Assembly: GCF_000331305.1 (NCBI RefSeq)
Contig: NZ_KB217483.1
Location: 1,220,356-1,284,355 of the forward strand
Direction of reading: 5' to 3'
Source of the DNA: Calothrix sp. PCC 7103
GTDB taxonomy: Bacteria; Cyanobacteriota; Cyanobacteriia; Cyanobacteriales; Nostocaceae
DNA: 64,000 nucleotides
Below the pieces are notes generated by a model that was not told the origin of the DNA, searched no databases, and saw nothing but the letters and a program-made list of their open reading frames with translations. Positions 34,761-44,000 of the stretch are shown here, piece by piece (position 1 is the first letter of the stretch; each line of letters begins with the position of its first letter). The position numbers and the translations under genes are program-made.

Positions 34761-35173
34761 GCTTTTACCTTTGTGGATTAATTGAAGCCAGATTTTAAAT
34801 AATAATATCGCACAAAACTATAAGTCTGTTTAAATTGGATATAGTTATTGAGTGAGTACGGCGCCTGTAAGCTTGGGAAAACGTTTAAGTACCGAGATGC
34901 TTCAAACTATTGGCACCCATTAGTGTCGATTGATGGTAGGTATAGAGCTTTTTTATAAAATTTCTTGATTTGACTGGGTTTTTCAGCTTTCTGTCAGGCA
35001 CTCAGATTATTAGCACAACTACAAAAATAAAAGTTGCACTTTTGTGCCAAAGGAGTTGTAACTTGTTGCAACCCGACTGTGTTCTAAAGAAAGTACACTA
35101 GATGAATCTATACAGTTACTACGTTCTAGTAATGTTTAAAATAATACAGCGCTTAATTACTTAAAATACAGAA
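34761..35173. other. Intergenic region with operator repeats, otherwise empty
   Basis: About 410 bp between divergent genes (leftward methyltransferase, rightward kinase-like gene). It contains the TTGCA/TGCAA operator-like repeats described at 35013-35075 and a GGCGCC at 34861, the last such palindrome before the 18-kb depleted stretch. No reading frame or RNA gene is apparent. Confidence 0.5.
35013..35075 (+). promoter_or_regulatory. Copy 1 of 22-bp-period operator
   Basis: GTTGCACTTTTGTGCCAAAG (GCA at 35036) and GTTGTAACTTGTTGCAACC (GTA at 35058) are two TTGCA-N6-TGCAA-like units exactly 22 bases apart, with a further GCA at 35013 (23 bases upstream). They lie about 100 bp before the start of the kinase-like gene at 35174. 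This is the weakest of the five copies by sequence but keeps the spacing. Confidence 0.5.
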
Positions 35174-35878
35174 ATGTTTACCCTTGGAGGAAGTATTATT
35201 ATCATTATATGTATCGTAGTTGTATGGTGGTTGATGAATTCTCGTCACCGCACGCAGCAAGCGATGATTTGGTGGCACGATCGCCAATATGCCAAAATGT
35301 GCCAGGAAGGGGAAGCTATTCGTAATGGTTTGTTACAAGAATCTTTTGTGGTTCGCCGACATTTAGAATTATCTGTGCTAGATAGTTCCGGAATCCAGTT
35401 TCCGCAGCACCAGTATTATTTGACTACTATTGAAAAATTTCACCATTCTCTTAAAGAACTGAGTGATTATTTATTTCCTGCACATATTGATGATAGTTTA
35501 TCCTTGGCGATTAAGCATTTATTAGTTGAATGGAAATTACATTCTCCTGAGTTGAAGTTGTCAATGGATTTACCTGCTGACTTAAAACCCGATCGTCCTC
35601 AAGTTAGACGTATTATTTTGATGGCACTAGAAGAAATTTTACATCTTAGCTCAGTAAATAGTTATAGTCAAAATCTCAAATTAGTTTCTTTATCAGTTGA
35701 TTTAAAGAATCAAGAATATTTTAGCAAATTAAAAGTAGAATTTAACTATAAAAATCTATGTCAAGGTACTCAAACTATCGAATATGACTACCTACGTCGA
35801 GCTTTCCATTTTTTAACATTCGGGAAATGCTGGTACTGTCGTCAAGGCAATGCAGAAATATGGTATTTTCATTGGTAG
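35174..35878 (+). CDS. Membrane-anchored degenerate histidine-kinase-like protein
   Basis: Encodes 234 residues. One N-terminal transmembrane segment (SIIIIICIVVVWWLM) is followed by a helical region (RHRTQQAMIWWHDRQYAKMCQEGEAIRNGLLQESF) and a domain resembling the dimerisation and early ATPase part of NarX/DesK-type kinases (LLVEWKLHSPELKLSMDLPADL; RRIILMALEEILHLSS, an N-box-like helix). The glycine-rich ATP-binding loops present in the CHASE2 kinase at 53103 are absent, so it probably cannot bind ATP and may be a receptor or decoy partner. It is transcribed away from the restriction-modification locus behind an operator copy. Confidence 0.55.
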   Translation: MFTLGGSIIIIICIVVVWWLMNSRHRTQQAMIWWHDRQYAKMCQEGEAIRNGLLQESFVVRRHLELSVLDSSGIQFPQHQYYLTTIEKFHHSLKELSDYLFPAHIDDSLSLAIKHLLVEWKLHSPELKLSMDLPADLKPDRPQVRRIILMALEEILHLSSVNSYSQNLKLVSLSVDLKNQEYFSKLKVEFNYKNLCQGTQTIEYDYLRRAFHFLTFGKCWYCRQGNAEIWYFHW

Positions 35879-36092
35879 GGATATAAAAACAAACACATAT
35901 ATTTTTCCATGTTAAAGTGTCTGGAATCAATCGCATTCCGGATTTAGCAAACGTTTAAAGCGCCATCTCGTAACTTTGTCTCATCGTCTACCCTCCTCAT
36001 GTGGATAAAATCTCTCATGAAATCGGTATTTTTTCAATAAATAAACAAAAATTACCAATTTGCCGATTCTGTCGTTTAGATTTATCCTACCC

Positions 36093-36194
36093 TTGGCAGA
36101 AAAGTGTAATTTCTTTTGCAGAAAGTTGCCATATATTTGGCAGAAAAAGATAACAAATCCTTTTATCAAATTTTTATTGTATTAATTAAGCGCA
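36093..36194 (+). promoter_or_regulatory. Copy 2 of 22-bp-period operator with promoter block
   Basis: Three related units, TTGGCAGAAAAGTGTAAT, TTGCAGAAAGTTGCCA and TTGGCAGAAAAAGATA, place GCA at 36096, 36118 and 36140, exactly 22 bases apart. The A/T block TTTTATTGTATTAATTAA begins at 36173, with TATTG 35 bases after the third GCA, followed by GCGC. The block is nearly identical to the one at 42319. It lies 140-240 bp upstream of the gene at 36335. The rest of 35879-36334 holds no gene. Confidence 0.75.
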
Positions 36195-36334
36195 ATTACT
36201 GAAGCGCGATGAAGGTAGAAAATGGTCTTGAACGAGTGACGCGATTTCATGATTCAAGTCACATCAAACCATTTTTTATTGAAAAAAACTTTGAAAATTG
36301 ACGGCTCTATTATTGTAACAATTCGGACGCTGTT

Positions 36335-36940
36335 ATGACACAAGAATCTAAAAGCGGGTGGATTTGCTGCCTTTGTGAAAGGCAACAAAACAGTATTGTT
36401 TATTTATTGCGATACATACCGTCAGAAGAATTTCCGGAGCAAGAAATTCCAAAAATAGAAAATAAATACCCTAAATTACGAGGGAAGTTATCTCAATACT
36501 TTAAAACTAAAACTTCAGATATTAAAAAAGCTGAGAAGTTCATAGATGATGAACTTAACTCTCAGAGGTTCGATCAAGAAATAGCACGAGAGTTCTATGA
36601 CCAAGAAAACCACGATCTTCCATTTATATGTGCAACCGAAAGTTTTGGTTTAAAGCTGCGACAATTGATGAAGGAAGCTTCAAAAGAATCAAAACAAAAT
36701 GAAGACTTAGCAGGTCTTATAGGCGGATTTTTACTGTTTTTCATCCTTTTATGTGGTTTTGGTTTCTTCTTTTCTCAACCCAAACAATTTCCCAACATTC
36801 AAAACGATAGTGGAAGTAGTACGAACTACCAAACTTGTGCCAATGGTGGTGGCGGTCGAGCTTGTAAAAAGCTAACCAAAACATACCGAGACTGTGAAAA
36901 CAACGGCGGAGGGAAAGCCTGCGAAAAGCTTATCAAATGA
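36335..36940 (+). CDS. Single-span membrane protein with duplicated Cys-Gly motif
   Basis: A 201-residue protein of unknown function. The N-terminus has a CCLC cluster (ICCLCERQQ) but no signal peptide. Residues 40-125 are highly charged and helical. One transmembrane segment spans about 127-150 (LIGGFLLFFILLCGFGFFF). The C-terminal tail has two copies of a 20-residue unit, TCANGGGGRACKKL and DCENNGGGKACEKL, each with two cysteines flanking a glycine run, possibly paired by disulfides or binding a metal outside the cytoplasm. An operator copy lies upstream and a strong hairpin directly downstream, so it is a single-gene unit. Confidence 0.65.
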   Translation: MTQESKSGWICCLCERQQNSIVYLLRYIPSEEFPEQEIPKIENKYPKLRGKLSQYFKTKTSDIKKAEKFIDDELNSQRFDQEIAREFYDQENHDLPFICATESFGLKLRQLMKEASKESKQNEDLAGLIGGFLLFFILLCGFGFFFSQPKQFPNIQNDSGSSTNYQTCANGGGGRACKKLTKTYRDCENNGGGKACEKLIK

Positions 36941-36941
36941 C

Positions 36942-36975
36942 ACTTGGAAAAGCTTTTGATAAGCTTTTTCCAAGT
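36942..36975. terminator. Hairpin downstream of 36335 gene
   Basis: ACTTGGAAAAGCTTTTGA and its near-perfect complement form a 15-16 bp stem with a tiny loop, starting 2 bp after the stop codon. There is no T-run, so it may act as a transcript-stabilising end or a protein-dependent terminator. Confidence 0.55.
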
Positions 36976-37370
36976 ATCAATCCTGTTGGCAGTCATCAAA
37001 AAACTAAATGGGTGCGGCTCTTTTAGAAAGACAAAGAATGATTCAGACAAGCATTGCGAGTGGCGGTGGAGTTGTTAAACAACGAGCTTGTTGCACTCTT
37101 TTCGTTAAAGGAACATTTCTGTACAGCGGCAGGTAGTTACGCTTGTATTCGGGCGCGTCAATGAAAGCGCTAATACTCATACCAATCTCCACTAATATGA
37201 ACAGAACGAAGACGCAAAACAGCGTGACTCACCCTTTAAGCTCCAGGGCAAACGCACCTTATTTTTACAATCCTTACGGGATAAAGGTTTTAGCCATTAT
37301 TTAGTTTTGTAACTAAAATCCGAAACTTTCGCTACGTAAAGCTTACAGAATTTAGATGCGTTTGTCCTGG
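36976..37370. other. Intergenic region between convergent genes
   Basis: About 395 bp lie between the hairpin and the end of the leftward tpsA gene. I see no supported gene or strong repeat. A short frame on the minus strand at 36826-37050 overlaps the Cys-Gly repeats and looks spurious. Confidence 0.4.
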
Positions 37371-40300
37371 TTAATCGCACTCCCGACTCAATACGCGCTT
37401 TCCATTCCCTAGTCGATATACACCAGTAGGTTCTACAATCGGGTCGCCAATTTTCCAAGGACGACTTGTAGTAGATTCATTGCCCTTCGGTATATTTTGC
37501 ATCGCACCAGTAGAAAACTGAGAAATCGGTGCTTCACCAGGACGTTCAGGTAAACCACCTTTGCCAGTGATGAGGAAAGTGCTACCTTGAGGATTATGGC
37601 GCCGAGCGATGCAACTATTGGCAATTAAAGCATTAGGGTCGATAGTGTTTTCCGATAATTGATTGAGGCTATTTTGAATACCACTATTATCAGGTGCATT
37701 AATAGTTGTCACACCTTGGACACCGCGTTGCGAACTTGCTGTAATATCGCTAGTTGTATCGCTTGATGTTTTACGTGCTTCAATACCAAATACACCACGG
37801 GAGTTGATTTCCACCTTTCCACCTGCTCCTGTAAAAGCATTTGCCGAGATGTCGTTATTTTCATCGGGGATGGCAACAATAAATCTAGAGTTGATATCGA
37901 TGTTACCACCATCACCACCTTGTTGGGCTGTACCTGCGCTGGTGGAAATTTGAGAACCGCGACGCATCAAAAGTAAATCGCTGATATTTAAGTTGATGTT
38001 ACCACCATCACCGGATGCAGATTCTGCGTTAATCCGTCCACTATTATCGAGGGTGACTTTGGGAGAATTTACTTCGATGTCTCCTGCGATCGCTGAACCT
38101 GCGGAGCGAACAAAAAAACCGCTAACAGGACTATAAAATTCCTTTACGAAGGGGTATTTAGCCGCTCGTTCATTGAAAGTAGCATCAATGCCAGAGATAA
38201 TTATACGGTCATTTGCATTGACTTTAATTGTGCCAGCTTCTCCACTACCAAAGGTAGCGGTGGTTATTTGTCCCCCATTAAGGGCTTCAACTAAATTTGT
38301 ATTTAGTGTAATGTTTCCACTATTGCCATCACTCACTGTGCTTGCATCTAACAAACCACCATCTAAAACGCGGAAAATAGGTGTATTGATGCTGATGTCA
38401 CCGCCTTTACTTGAAGTTGTGGTAAATGTAAATAAAGAAGTTGCACGTCCCAGAGTCGAGCTACTTCCATAAACAGTTATCGAATCTTTTGCAGTTACCT
38501 GAATATTCCCAGCATCTCCTTGTCCGCGAGTACGGGAACTGAGTGCAGCACCATTGACAATTGAGAGTGAGTCAGTAGTGATACGAATATCTCCTCCTTT
38601 TCCTATACTTCTATCGTTGACACTGCTAACTATACCACCTGTACCTTCAAGGAAAATATTGTCTTTAGCATCAATAATTACATTACCTGAATCTCCTTCT
38701 CCAAAAGTCCCAGCAGATAATATGGCACCATTAGTCAGAACAAGCGAACTGGTGGTAATGCGAATATCTCCACCTTTTCCTTTACCTGTCTCTTCAACTC
38801 TAGTGAAAGCACCACTACTGGTTAAGCCGCCATTAAAAATACCATCAAAGGAAACAGTGTCACGGGCATTAATAAATATGTTTCCTGAATCTCCTTGTCC
38901 GCGAGTACCAGCGAACAGTTGTGAAACATCCTTAACAGAGAGAGAACCAGTGCTAATATAGATGTCTCCACCTTTTCCCATACCTGTAGGTTCTACAACA
39001 CTGAATGCATTACCTCCATTTTCAAAAGAAATTTTGTCACGAGCATTGATAATTAACTTTCCTGCGTCCCCTTTTCCACTGGTACTAGCACTCAATTGTG
39101 CCTGGTTAGTAACATTGAGCGATCCTGCAGCGATCCTTATTTCCCCACCTTGTCCTTGACCAGTTTCTCTCACATCGCTGAAAGCGATACTTTTGGCATC
39201 AAAAGAAACTTTGTCACCAGCATTTATAATCACATTGCCAGCATTTCCTATTCCCTCAGTATTAGCAGTTAAGAGGGCACCATGTGAGAAAAATGCATTG
39301 TCACGAGCATTGATAATCAAATTACCTGCGCTTCCTTGTCCTTCAGTACTAGTATTTAGTTGTGCGCCATTAGCAACAAACAAAGAACCTGTATTAATGT
39401 ATAGCTCTCCACCTTTTCCTTTGCCAAACTTGCTTACACCGTTAAAAAGGCGACTACTAGTATTAAATGAGACTCCATTTTGTGCATTTATAATCACATT
39501 ACCTGCATTCCCATCTCCGCTAGTCTGACTAGATAGTTCAGCCGCATTAGAAAAAGATACACTGTCACGAGCATTAATAATGATATTGCCTGCGTCTCCC
39601 CTCCCGTTAGTATTGGCACTCAGTTGTACACCATCACTTACTGAAACGGCGTTGGCAGTAATCTGAATGTTCCCAGCTTGACCTTCACCGGGAGCATTCG
39701 TGGACACAGCAGTGCCCAAATCTAAGAAACGAATACTACCACCCCCAAATTGGACGAGATCGCGGGCATCAATAATCACATCACCTGCATTCCCATTTCC
39801 ATACATATTTGTAGCCAACCGCGCACCATTCAAAACTGATAGGGAACCAGTTGTGATACGAATATCTCCACCCGTCTCTCCAACTTTACCTGAACCGTAG
39901 GTATATGCATCGCCCTCATCGAAAAAAACGTGGTCGCGAGCATTAATAATGATATTGACTAGGCTATTTTCACCTATTGGTCTTAGTTGAGAGCCATTAG
40001 TAACATTAAGCGAGCCAGAGGTAATGCGAATATTTCCCTGACCATAGGATATCCAAGCATCACTTTTATTAAAGTTTACATTATTTTGAATGTTTATAAT
40101 TATATTTCCAAAAATGTCTTCTCCTCCAGAAATGACATCTAGCCAACCTGAATTTTTAAGAGACAAAGAATTACCAGTAATATAAATACCCCCTAGTGTA
40201 CTTTCGTTTCCTCCTCGACCTCGAACATAACCTTCATTAAAGGAAATATTATCATTTGCATTAATAATAACATTGCCACCATCTAATTCAGCATTTTCTG

Positions 40301-41978
40301 TAGATATATTATTCGCATTTATGATAATTTGCCCGAATTTTTTACCGCTATTATAGACAACTTTACTATAAATTCCACCGACTCTCCGAGAGTCAAAATC
40401 AGATGCTATACCCTGAATCAATATACGTCCTTTTGCGTCAATAATGACATCGCCAGCATCTCCTGCCCCCTTGTTACTCGTATCTAGTAGCGCACCATTA
40501 GTCATAGAAAGTGACTCAGTATTAATGCTAATGTTTCCACCCTTTCCTGCACCTGTCTGTTCTACGGTACTCAAGATTGAGCTTCGATCTAAAACGACAC
40601 TATTAAGCGCATTAATTGTGATGTTACCTGCATCCCCCTTTCCAAAAATGGCAGTAGCGAATTCTGTACCATTAGTCACTGATAATTCCCCAGTAGTAAT
40701 GCGTATATCCCCAGCCTTCCCTATGCCTTCCAACTCTACAACACTGTAAATACCGCTTGGGAAATTACCCCGATCTTTGCCGTCAAAAGAAACGCGCTCA
40801 CGAGTTTCAATCGTTACATTTCCCGCATTACCTTGCCCATCAGTTTTGCTAACGATTTGAAATCCGTTGCGAACATTTAGGGAATTAGCCTTGATGTGAA
40901 TTTCGCCTGCTTCCCCGGTAGCCTTTGGTCGAACGGAATTAGAAATAACACCTCCATCTTGAAGCTCAACAGTTTTTTGAGAATTGATATCAATATTTCC
41001 TGCTTTGCTATTGACATTACCTAAACCATCGGCTATTCCTGCTCTTAGACCAACATTTTCTCCTCCTTTAATTTCCAAAGAACCTGCATTAACTCCTATA
41101 CTTCCTGCATTTCCTGCACGAACATAAACATCTGCACCGTTAGTCAGTGAAATATCTGCACGTTTCTTTTCATCAAAGAAACTCACACTAAGTTCGCGAT
41201 CATTTGCATTTAAATTAACTTGTCCTGGCTCTACCAATCCTCCTAACTCAACTCTTCCTCCAGAAGCATTTAATTTCCCACCATCCATCAGTACACTTCC
41301 ACCCAGAAAAAGCAAACTCTTGCCATCCGGTACACGCAAGCCAAATGCATCAAAACCTGCCGGATCGGTTCCTGCTGGTGCAAAAGATTTATTTTCAATC
41401 GCAGCATTCTGGTTAATTTGACTAAACAAAAAAGCCGAAGGATTAATCGTTAACAACTGGGAAGGTACTTGGGGATTAGTCGCGTTAAAAATTCCTTGGT
41501 TTCCAAATTGCATACCGTTCGCAGTCGTCGCAGCAAAGGAACCCTGCACATCCAAACTCGCATTTTCCCCAAACACAATCCCATTGGGATTAATTAAAAA
41601 CAAATTAGGCTGAGACTCTCCAAAAGTACCCAGCCTACCTAAAATCTCTGACTTGTTACTACCCGTTACCCGCGACAAAATATTTTGAATTTCTGCGCTG
41701 GGGCTTAAAAAATAGGCTCCCCGTCCCTCGCTGACGTTAAATTCCCTGAAACTGTGAAATAGATTTATCCCGCGAGTCGCACCACCAGTAATTACTTCAA
41801 TCGCTTCTCCCTCGTAATTGGGTGTCACTTGAGACGATTCAATACCTAGAGTATTATCTGGTAGGATATTGCTGCCTTGAGCAAGGGTTTTACAAGCAAA
41901 GACACTTATACTCAACCATGTCAAAATCCATACCAATCCAGACTGTGAGCAATTATTGAGCCAGTGTCCTATTTTCAT
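37371..41978 (-). CDS. Large TpsA adhesin (second copy)
   Basis: A 1535-residue two-partner-secretion exoprotein. I start at the ATG at 41978 because AAGGA lies six bases upstream; the ATG two codons earlier abuts the site. A signal peptide ends near KTLAQG. The TPS domain (about 25-290) has GAYFLSPSAEIQNILSRVTG and NLFLINPNGIVFGENASLDV. A long beta-helical shaft of degenerate 45-55-residue units follows (GNAGNIIINARDSVSFSNGA type). The conserved tail includes NSCIARRHNPQGSTFLITG and KIGDPIVEPTGVYRLGNGKR, close to the tail of the 60666 protein. The gene reads away from the exported-protein operon and shares its upstream gap, so the operator at 42239 may affect both. Confidence 0.92.
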   Translation of the reverse strand: MKIGHWLNNCSQSGLVWILTWLSISVFACKTLAQGSNILPDNTLGIESSQVTPNYEGEAIEVITGGATRGINLFHSFREFNVSEGRGAYFLSPSAEIQNILSRVTGSNKSEILGRLGTFGESQPNLFLINPNGIVFGENASLDVQGSFAATTANGMQFGNQGIFNATNPQVPSQLLTINPSAFLFSQINQNAAIENKSFAPAGTDPAGFDAFGLRVPDGKSLLFLGGSVLMDGGKLNASGGRVELGGLVEPGQVNLNANDRELSVSFFDEKKRADISLTNGADVYVRAGNAGSIGVNAGSLEIKGGENVGLRAGIADGLGNVNSKAGNIDINSQKTVELQDGGVISNSVRPKATGEAGEIHIKANSLNVRNGFQIVSKTDGQGNAGNVTIETRERVSFDGKDRGNFPSGIYSVVELEGIGKAGDIRITTGELSVTNGTEFATAIFGKGDAGNITINALNSVVLDRSSILSTVEQTGAGKGGNISINTESLSMTNGALLDTSNKGAGDAGDVIIDAKGRILIQGIASDFDSRRVGGIYSKVVYNSGKKFGQIIINANNISTENAELDGGNVIINANDNISFNEGYVRGRGGNESTLGGIYITGNSLSLKNSGWLDVISGGEDIFGNIIINIQNNVNFNKSDAWISYGQGNIRITSGSLNVTNGSQLRPIGENSLVNIIINARDHVFFDEGDAYTYGSGKVGETGGDIRITTGSLSVLNGARLATNMYGNGNAGDVIIDARDLVQFGGGSIRFLDLGTAVSTNAPGEGQAGNIQITANAVSVSDGVQLSANTNGRGDAGNIIINARDSVSFSNAAELSSQTSGDGNAGNVIINAQNGVSFNTSSRLFNGVSKFGKGKGGELYINTGSLFVANGAQLNTSTEGQGSAGNLIINARDNAFFSHGALLTANTEGIGNAGNVIINAGDKVSFDAKSIAFSDVRETGQGQGGEIRIAAGSLNVTNQAQLSASTSGKGDAGKLIINARDKISFENGGNAFSVVEPTGMGKGGDIYISTGSLSVKDVSQLFAGTRGQGDSGNIFINARDTVSFDGIFNGGLTSSGAFTRVEETGKGKGGDIRITTSSLVLTNGAILSAGTFGEGDSGNVIIDAKDNIFLEGTGGIVSSVNDRSIGKGGDIRITTDSLSIVNGAALSSRTRGQGDAGNIQVTAKDSITVYGSSSTLGRATSLFTFTTTSSKGGDISINTPIFRVLDGGLLDASTVSDGNSGNITLNTNLVEALNGGQITTATFGSGEAGTIKVNANDRIIISGIDATFNERAAKYPFVKEFYSPVSGFFVRSAGSAIAGDIEVNSPKVTLDNSGRINAESASGDGGNINLNISDLLLMRRGSQISTSAGTAQQGGDGGNIDINSRFIVAIPDENNDISANAFTGAGGKVEINSRGVFGIEARKTSSDTTSDITASSQRGVQGVTTINAPDNSGIQNSLNQLSENTIDPNALIANSCIARRHNPQGSTFLITGKGGLPERPGEAPISQFSTGAMQNIPKGNESTTSRPWKIGDPIVEPTGVYRLGNGKRVLSRECD

Positions 41979-42238
41979 ATGCATTCCTTACTCATCGCTA
42001 GTGTTTAATAAAACTATGAATATAGAAAAAGTTACCAAACTTAAGGCAATAACAAAAGAGATATAAATTAATTCTTAAGGATTAATAGTTAGAAAACTGG
42101 CGTGATCGCACTTTATAGAAGGATTTCGCTCAAAATAGTCCTATTTGCCCTACATGGTAGTGAGTAGGTAGGTAAGCACGAAACAAACGTAGCCGCTTAT
42201 TTTTAAGCAGATGAGGTTAATTATGTCAAGTCTGTACC

Positions 42239-42340
42239 TTTGCAGAAAAGTGCAATCTTTATGGCAGGAAGTTGCAAAGCATTTGGCAGTCAGGGATGAG
42301 ATTTTTATTTAGGGGTCTTTTATTGTATTAATTAAGCGCG
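42239..42340 (+). promoter_or_regulatory. Copy 3 of 22-bp-period operator with promoter block
   Basis: The best copy. TTTGCAGAAAAGTGCAAT, ATGGCAGGAAGTTGCAAA and ATTTGGCAGTCAGGG place GCA at 42242, 42264 and 42286, 22 bases apart. TTTTATTGTATTAATTAA begins at 42319, with TATTG 35 bases after the third GCA, as in copy 2. Translation of the exported-protein operon starts about 60 bp further on at 42396. The remaining gap (41979-42238) has a small GCTTA/TAAGC hairpin near 42196 and no gene. Confidence 0.8.
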
Positions 42341-42395
42341 AGACAGACTAGAGTAAATAACAGAATTAATTGGAAATCAAAAGGAGCATTAATTT

Positions 42396-42923
42396 ATGTT
42401 GAGCCGGAATAAAATCACTCAGATTGTTGGCATCTCTGGATTAATTTTGAGTCTATCTAATATTATTGCTATTCAAAATATTGCTAATGCATCTCCTCAA
42501 AAAAATAGCGTAAGCAGAAGCAATCAACAGGTTATTGAAGACAATGATTTTAGATTCCAGTTATTAAACTGTCAGAGGAAAAGTAAATTAGTAACCTGTA
42601 ACCTTTTAATTACAAATTTAAGCACCGATCGAAGTTTAACAATTTTCCCATCGCGAGTATTTGACTCGTCTGGGAATGAATATGCAATGAAGTCATTTCT
42701 TCTAAGTAAAAACGCAACTGGATTTGCTCATAGTGTTGTACAAGGTGTTCCGATTAAATCTAGCTTAACTTTTGAAATGCCATCTGAAGTTACGGAATTC
42801 ACATTATTAGAAATACCCTATAACTTTGCGGCTCCAAATATATGGACTACAGCCGCTCCGGCAAAATTACAGTTTCGTAATGTAAAAATTATTCCATCCA
42901 AATCTTCTGGAACATTGAGATAA
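42396..42923 (+). CDS. Exported protein, first gene of the secreted-protein operon
   Basis: Encodes 175 residues. The N-terminus is a signal peptide (MLSRNKITQIVGISGLILSL, cleavage near IANAS at about 34). The mature part (residues 45-160) looks like an all-beta domain of the immunoglobulin-like or DUF4352 type (VTCNLLITNLSTDRSLTIFPSRVFDSSGNEYAM), with two cysteines that could form a disulfide. AAAAGGAGC precedes the start. It opens a rightward run of eight exported proteins and two proteases, behind the strongest operator copy. A periplasmic or surface protein; function unknown. Confidence 0.7.
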   Translation: MLSRNKITQIVGISGLILSLSNIIAIQNIANASPQKNSVSRSNQQVIEDNDFRFQLLNCQRKSKLVTCNLLITNLSTDRSLTIFPSRVFDSSGNEYAMKSFLLSKNATGFAHSVVQGVPIKSSLTFEMPSEVTEFTLLEIPYNFAAPNIWTTAAPAKLQFRNVKIIPSKSSGTLR

Positions 42924-42963
42924 ATTTCATCATAATTTATCAAAAAAAATAAGGAGAGAAGAC

Positions 42964-43320
42964 ATGAAAATTAACTGGAAGAATATTACTACAGTAATTA
43001 CCTTATCTAGCTTGATTTTTGGTTCAAATATTGTAATTTTCAACTTCCATCATTCACCAGTTTTCGCACAGGCAAGAAAGCAAAAAAATATTGGTGTTAT
43101 CCACTGTAGTGGTATTCAAGAAGGGATGCCAAAAAGAGCATACAACATTCAAAGCGCGACCCTGGAAAATGCGAAGAACGGTTTTACACTAATTATGACA
43201 GTTAAAGGGTGGCAATCGAGAGGATGGGTAAGTGGCGATCGCGTTGTTTATAAAATTACCCCCGATCTCAAAATTCGTGATATTGATTATTACGCTGATA
43301 GGTTACCCAATGATCACTGA
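42964..43320 (+). CDS. Small exported protein, paralogue of 44848 product
   Basis: Encodes 118 residues with a signal peptide ending SPVFAQA, then a mature domain beginning RKQKNIGVIHCSG. A matching segment, LAQAKRQKKNNVGSAECVN, occurs at the same place in the protein at 44848, so the two are probably paralogues. The mature 85 residues look like a small beta-sheet protein with a single cysteine. AAGGAGAG lies just before the start. It follows the first operon gene by 40 bp. Function unknown. Confidence 0.7.
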   Translation: MKINWKNITTVITLSSLIFGSNIVIFNFHHSPVFAQARKQKNIGVIHCSGIQEGMPKRAYNIQSATLENAKNGFTLIMTVKGWQSRGWVSGDRVVYKITPDLKIRDIDYYADRLPNDH

Positions 43321-43523
43321 AAATTGGGAAAAATGGAAAGTTTTCATATGATGCAATGATAACTTCTCGATCGTATTGTGAAGCAGAAGGAACTTTGAAT
43401 TTTGGAAAAGGAGTAAAACAAAAGCTTTTTAGATAAAAGGATACCCCATTTTTCTAACTTTTTACATCTAGCACAGATGACTACAAGACATTATACTACA
43501 CCAAAAATAGAGAATAAATACAC

Positions 43524-43961
43524 ATGAGCTATCAAAATAATTTAACTCAAAATGTCGCTATAGTTAGCGTGATCGCGCTTGGTTTATTGCCATCAAATCC
43601 TGCAAAGGCAGCAGATTTGAAAATAGGAAATGTGAAAAAAATATTTCCTACAGATGCAGCATGTGTATCTTTCAATCCTAAGACACCAGAAAAGCGGATT
43701 TTAGTTGCTCTGGGTAATTCTGCCTGGATAAATATTAATTCTAAAGACGTTGAACTAAAGCTTGTCAGTCAAAAAAAGATAAATCAGAAAAAGTCGGTTT
43801 TCAAATATCAAACAAAAGAACTTATAGTAGTTATTAATGAGACATTAATTCGTGAAGATAATGGAGATGGAGTACAACCACCAATAATTGATTACAAACA
43901 AATAATTAGTATCAAACGTGGTCAAAGTTTGAGAACCCTTCAATTAAACGCGCGTTGTTAG
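43524..43961 (+). CDS. Small exported protein
   Basis: Encodes 145 residues. The signal peptide ends at NPAKA-AD (about residue 29). The mature domain alternates beta-strand-like stretches (RILVALGNSAWININSKDVELKLV) and has cysteines near residue 47 and at the very C-terminus (LNARC), which could pair. No recognised family. The 200-bp gap before it is the longest within the operon, so an internal promoter is possible. HIP1-like sequence surrounds it (GTGATCGCGC within the gene, GCGATCGC in its neighbours). Confidence 0.65.
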   Translation: MSYQNNLTQNVAIVSVIALGLLPSNPAKAADLKIGNVKKIFPTDAACVSFNPKTPEKRILVALGNSAWININSKDVELKLVSQKKINQKKSVFKYQTKELIVVINETLIREDNGDGVQPPIIDYKQIISIKRGQSLRTLQLNARC

Positions 43962-44000
43962 AGGTTTAATTTATCTAAATGAGATTGGTAGGTAATTTGT

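Noticed and set aside
37433-37918. Overlapping leftward frames inside the tpsA gene, and many rightward frames opposite the tpsA genes (for example 12403-12969, 38173-39900)
   Set aside because: They are Pro/Ser-rich shadows of the Gly/Asn/Ser repeat coding strand, lack ribosome binding sites and signal peptides, and match no family.
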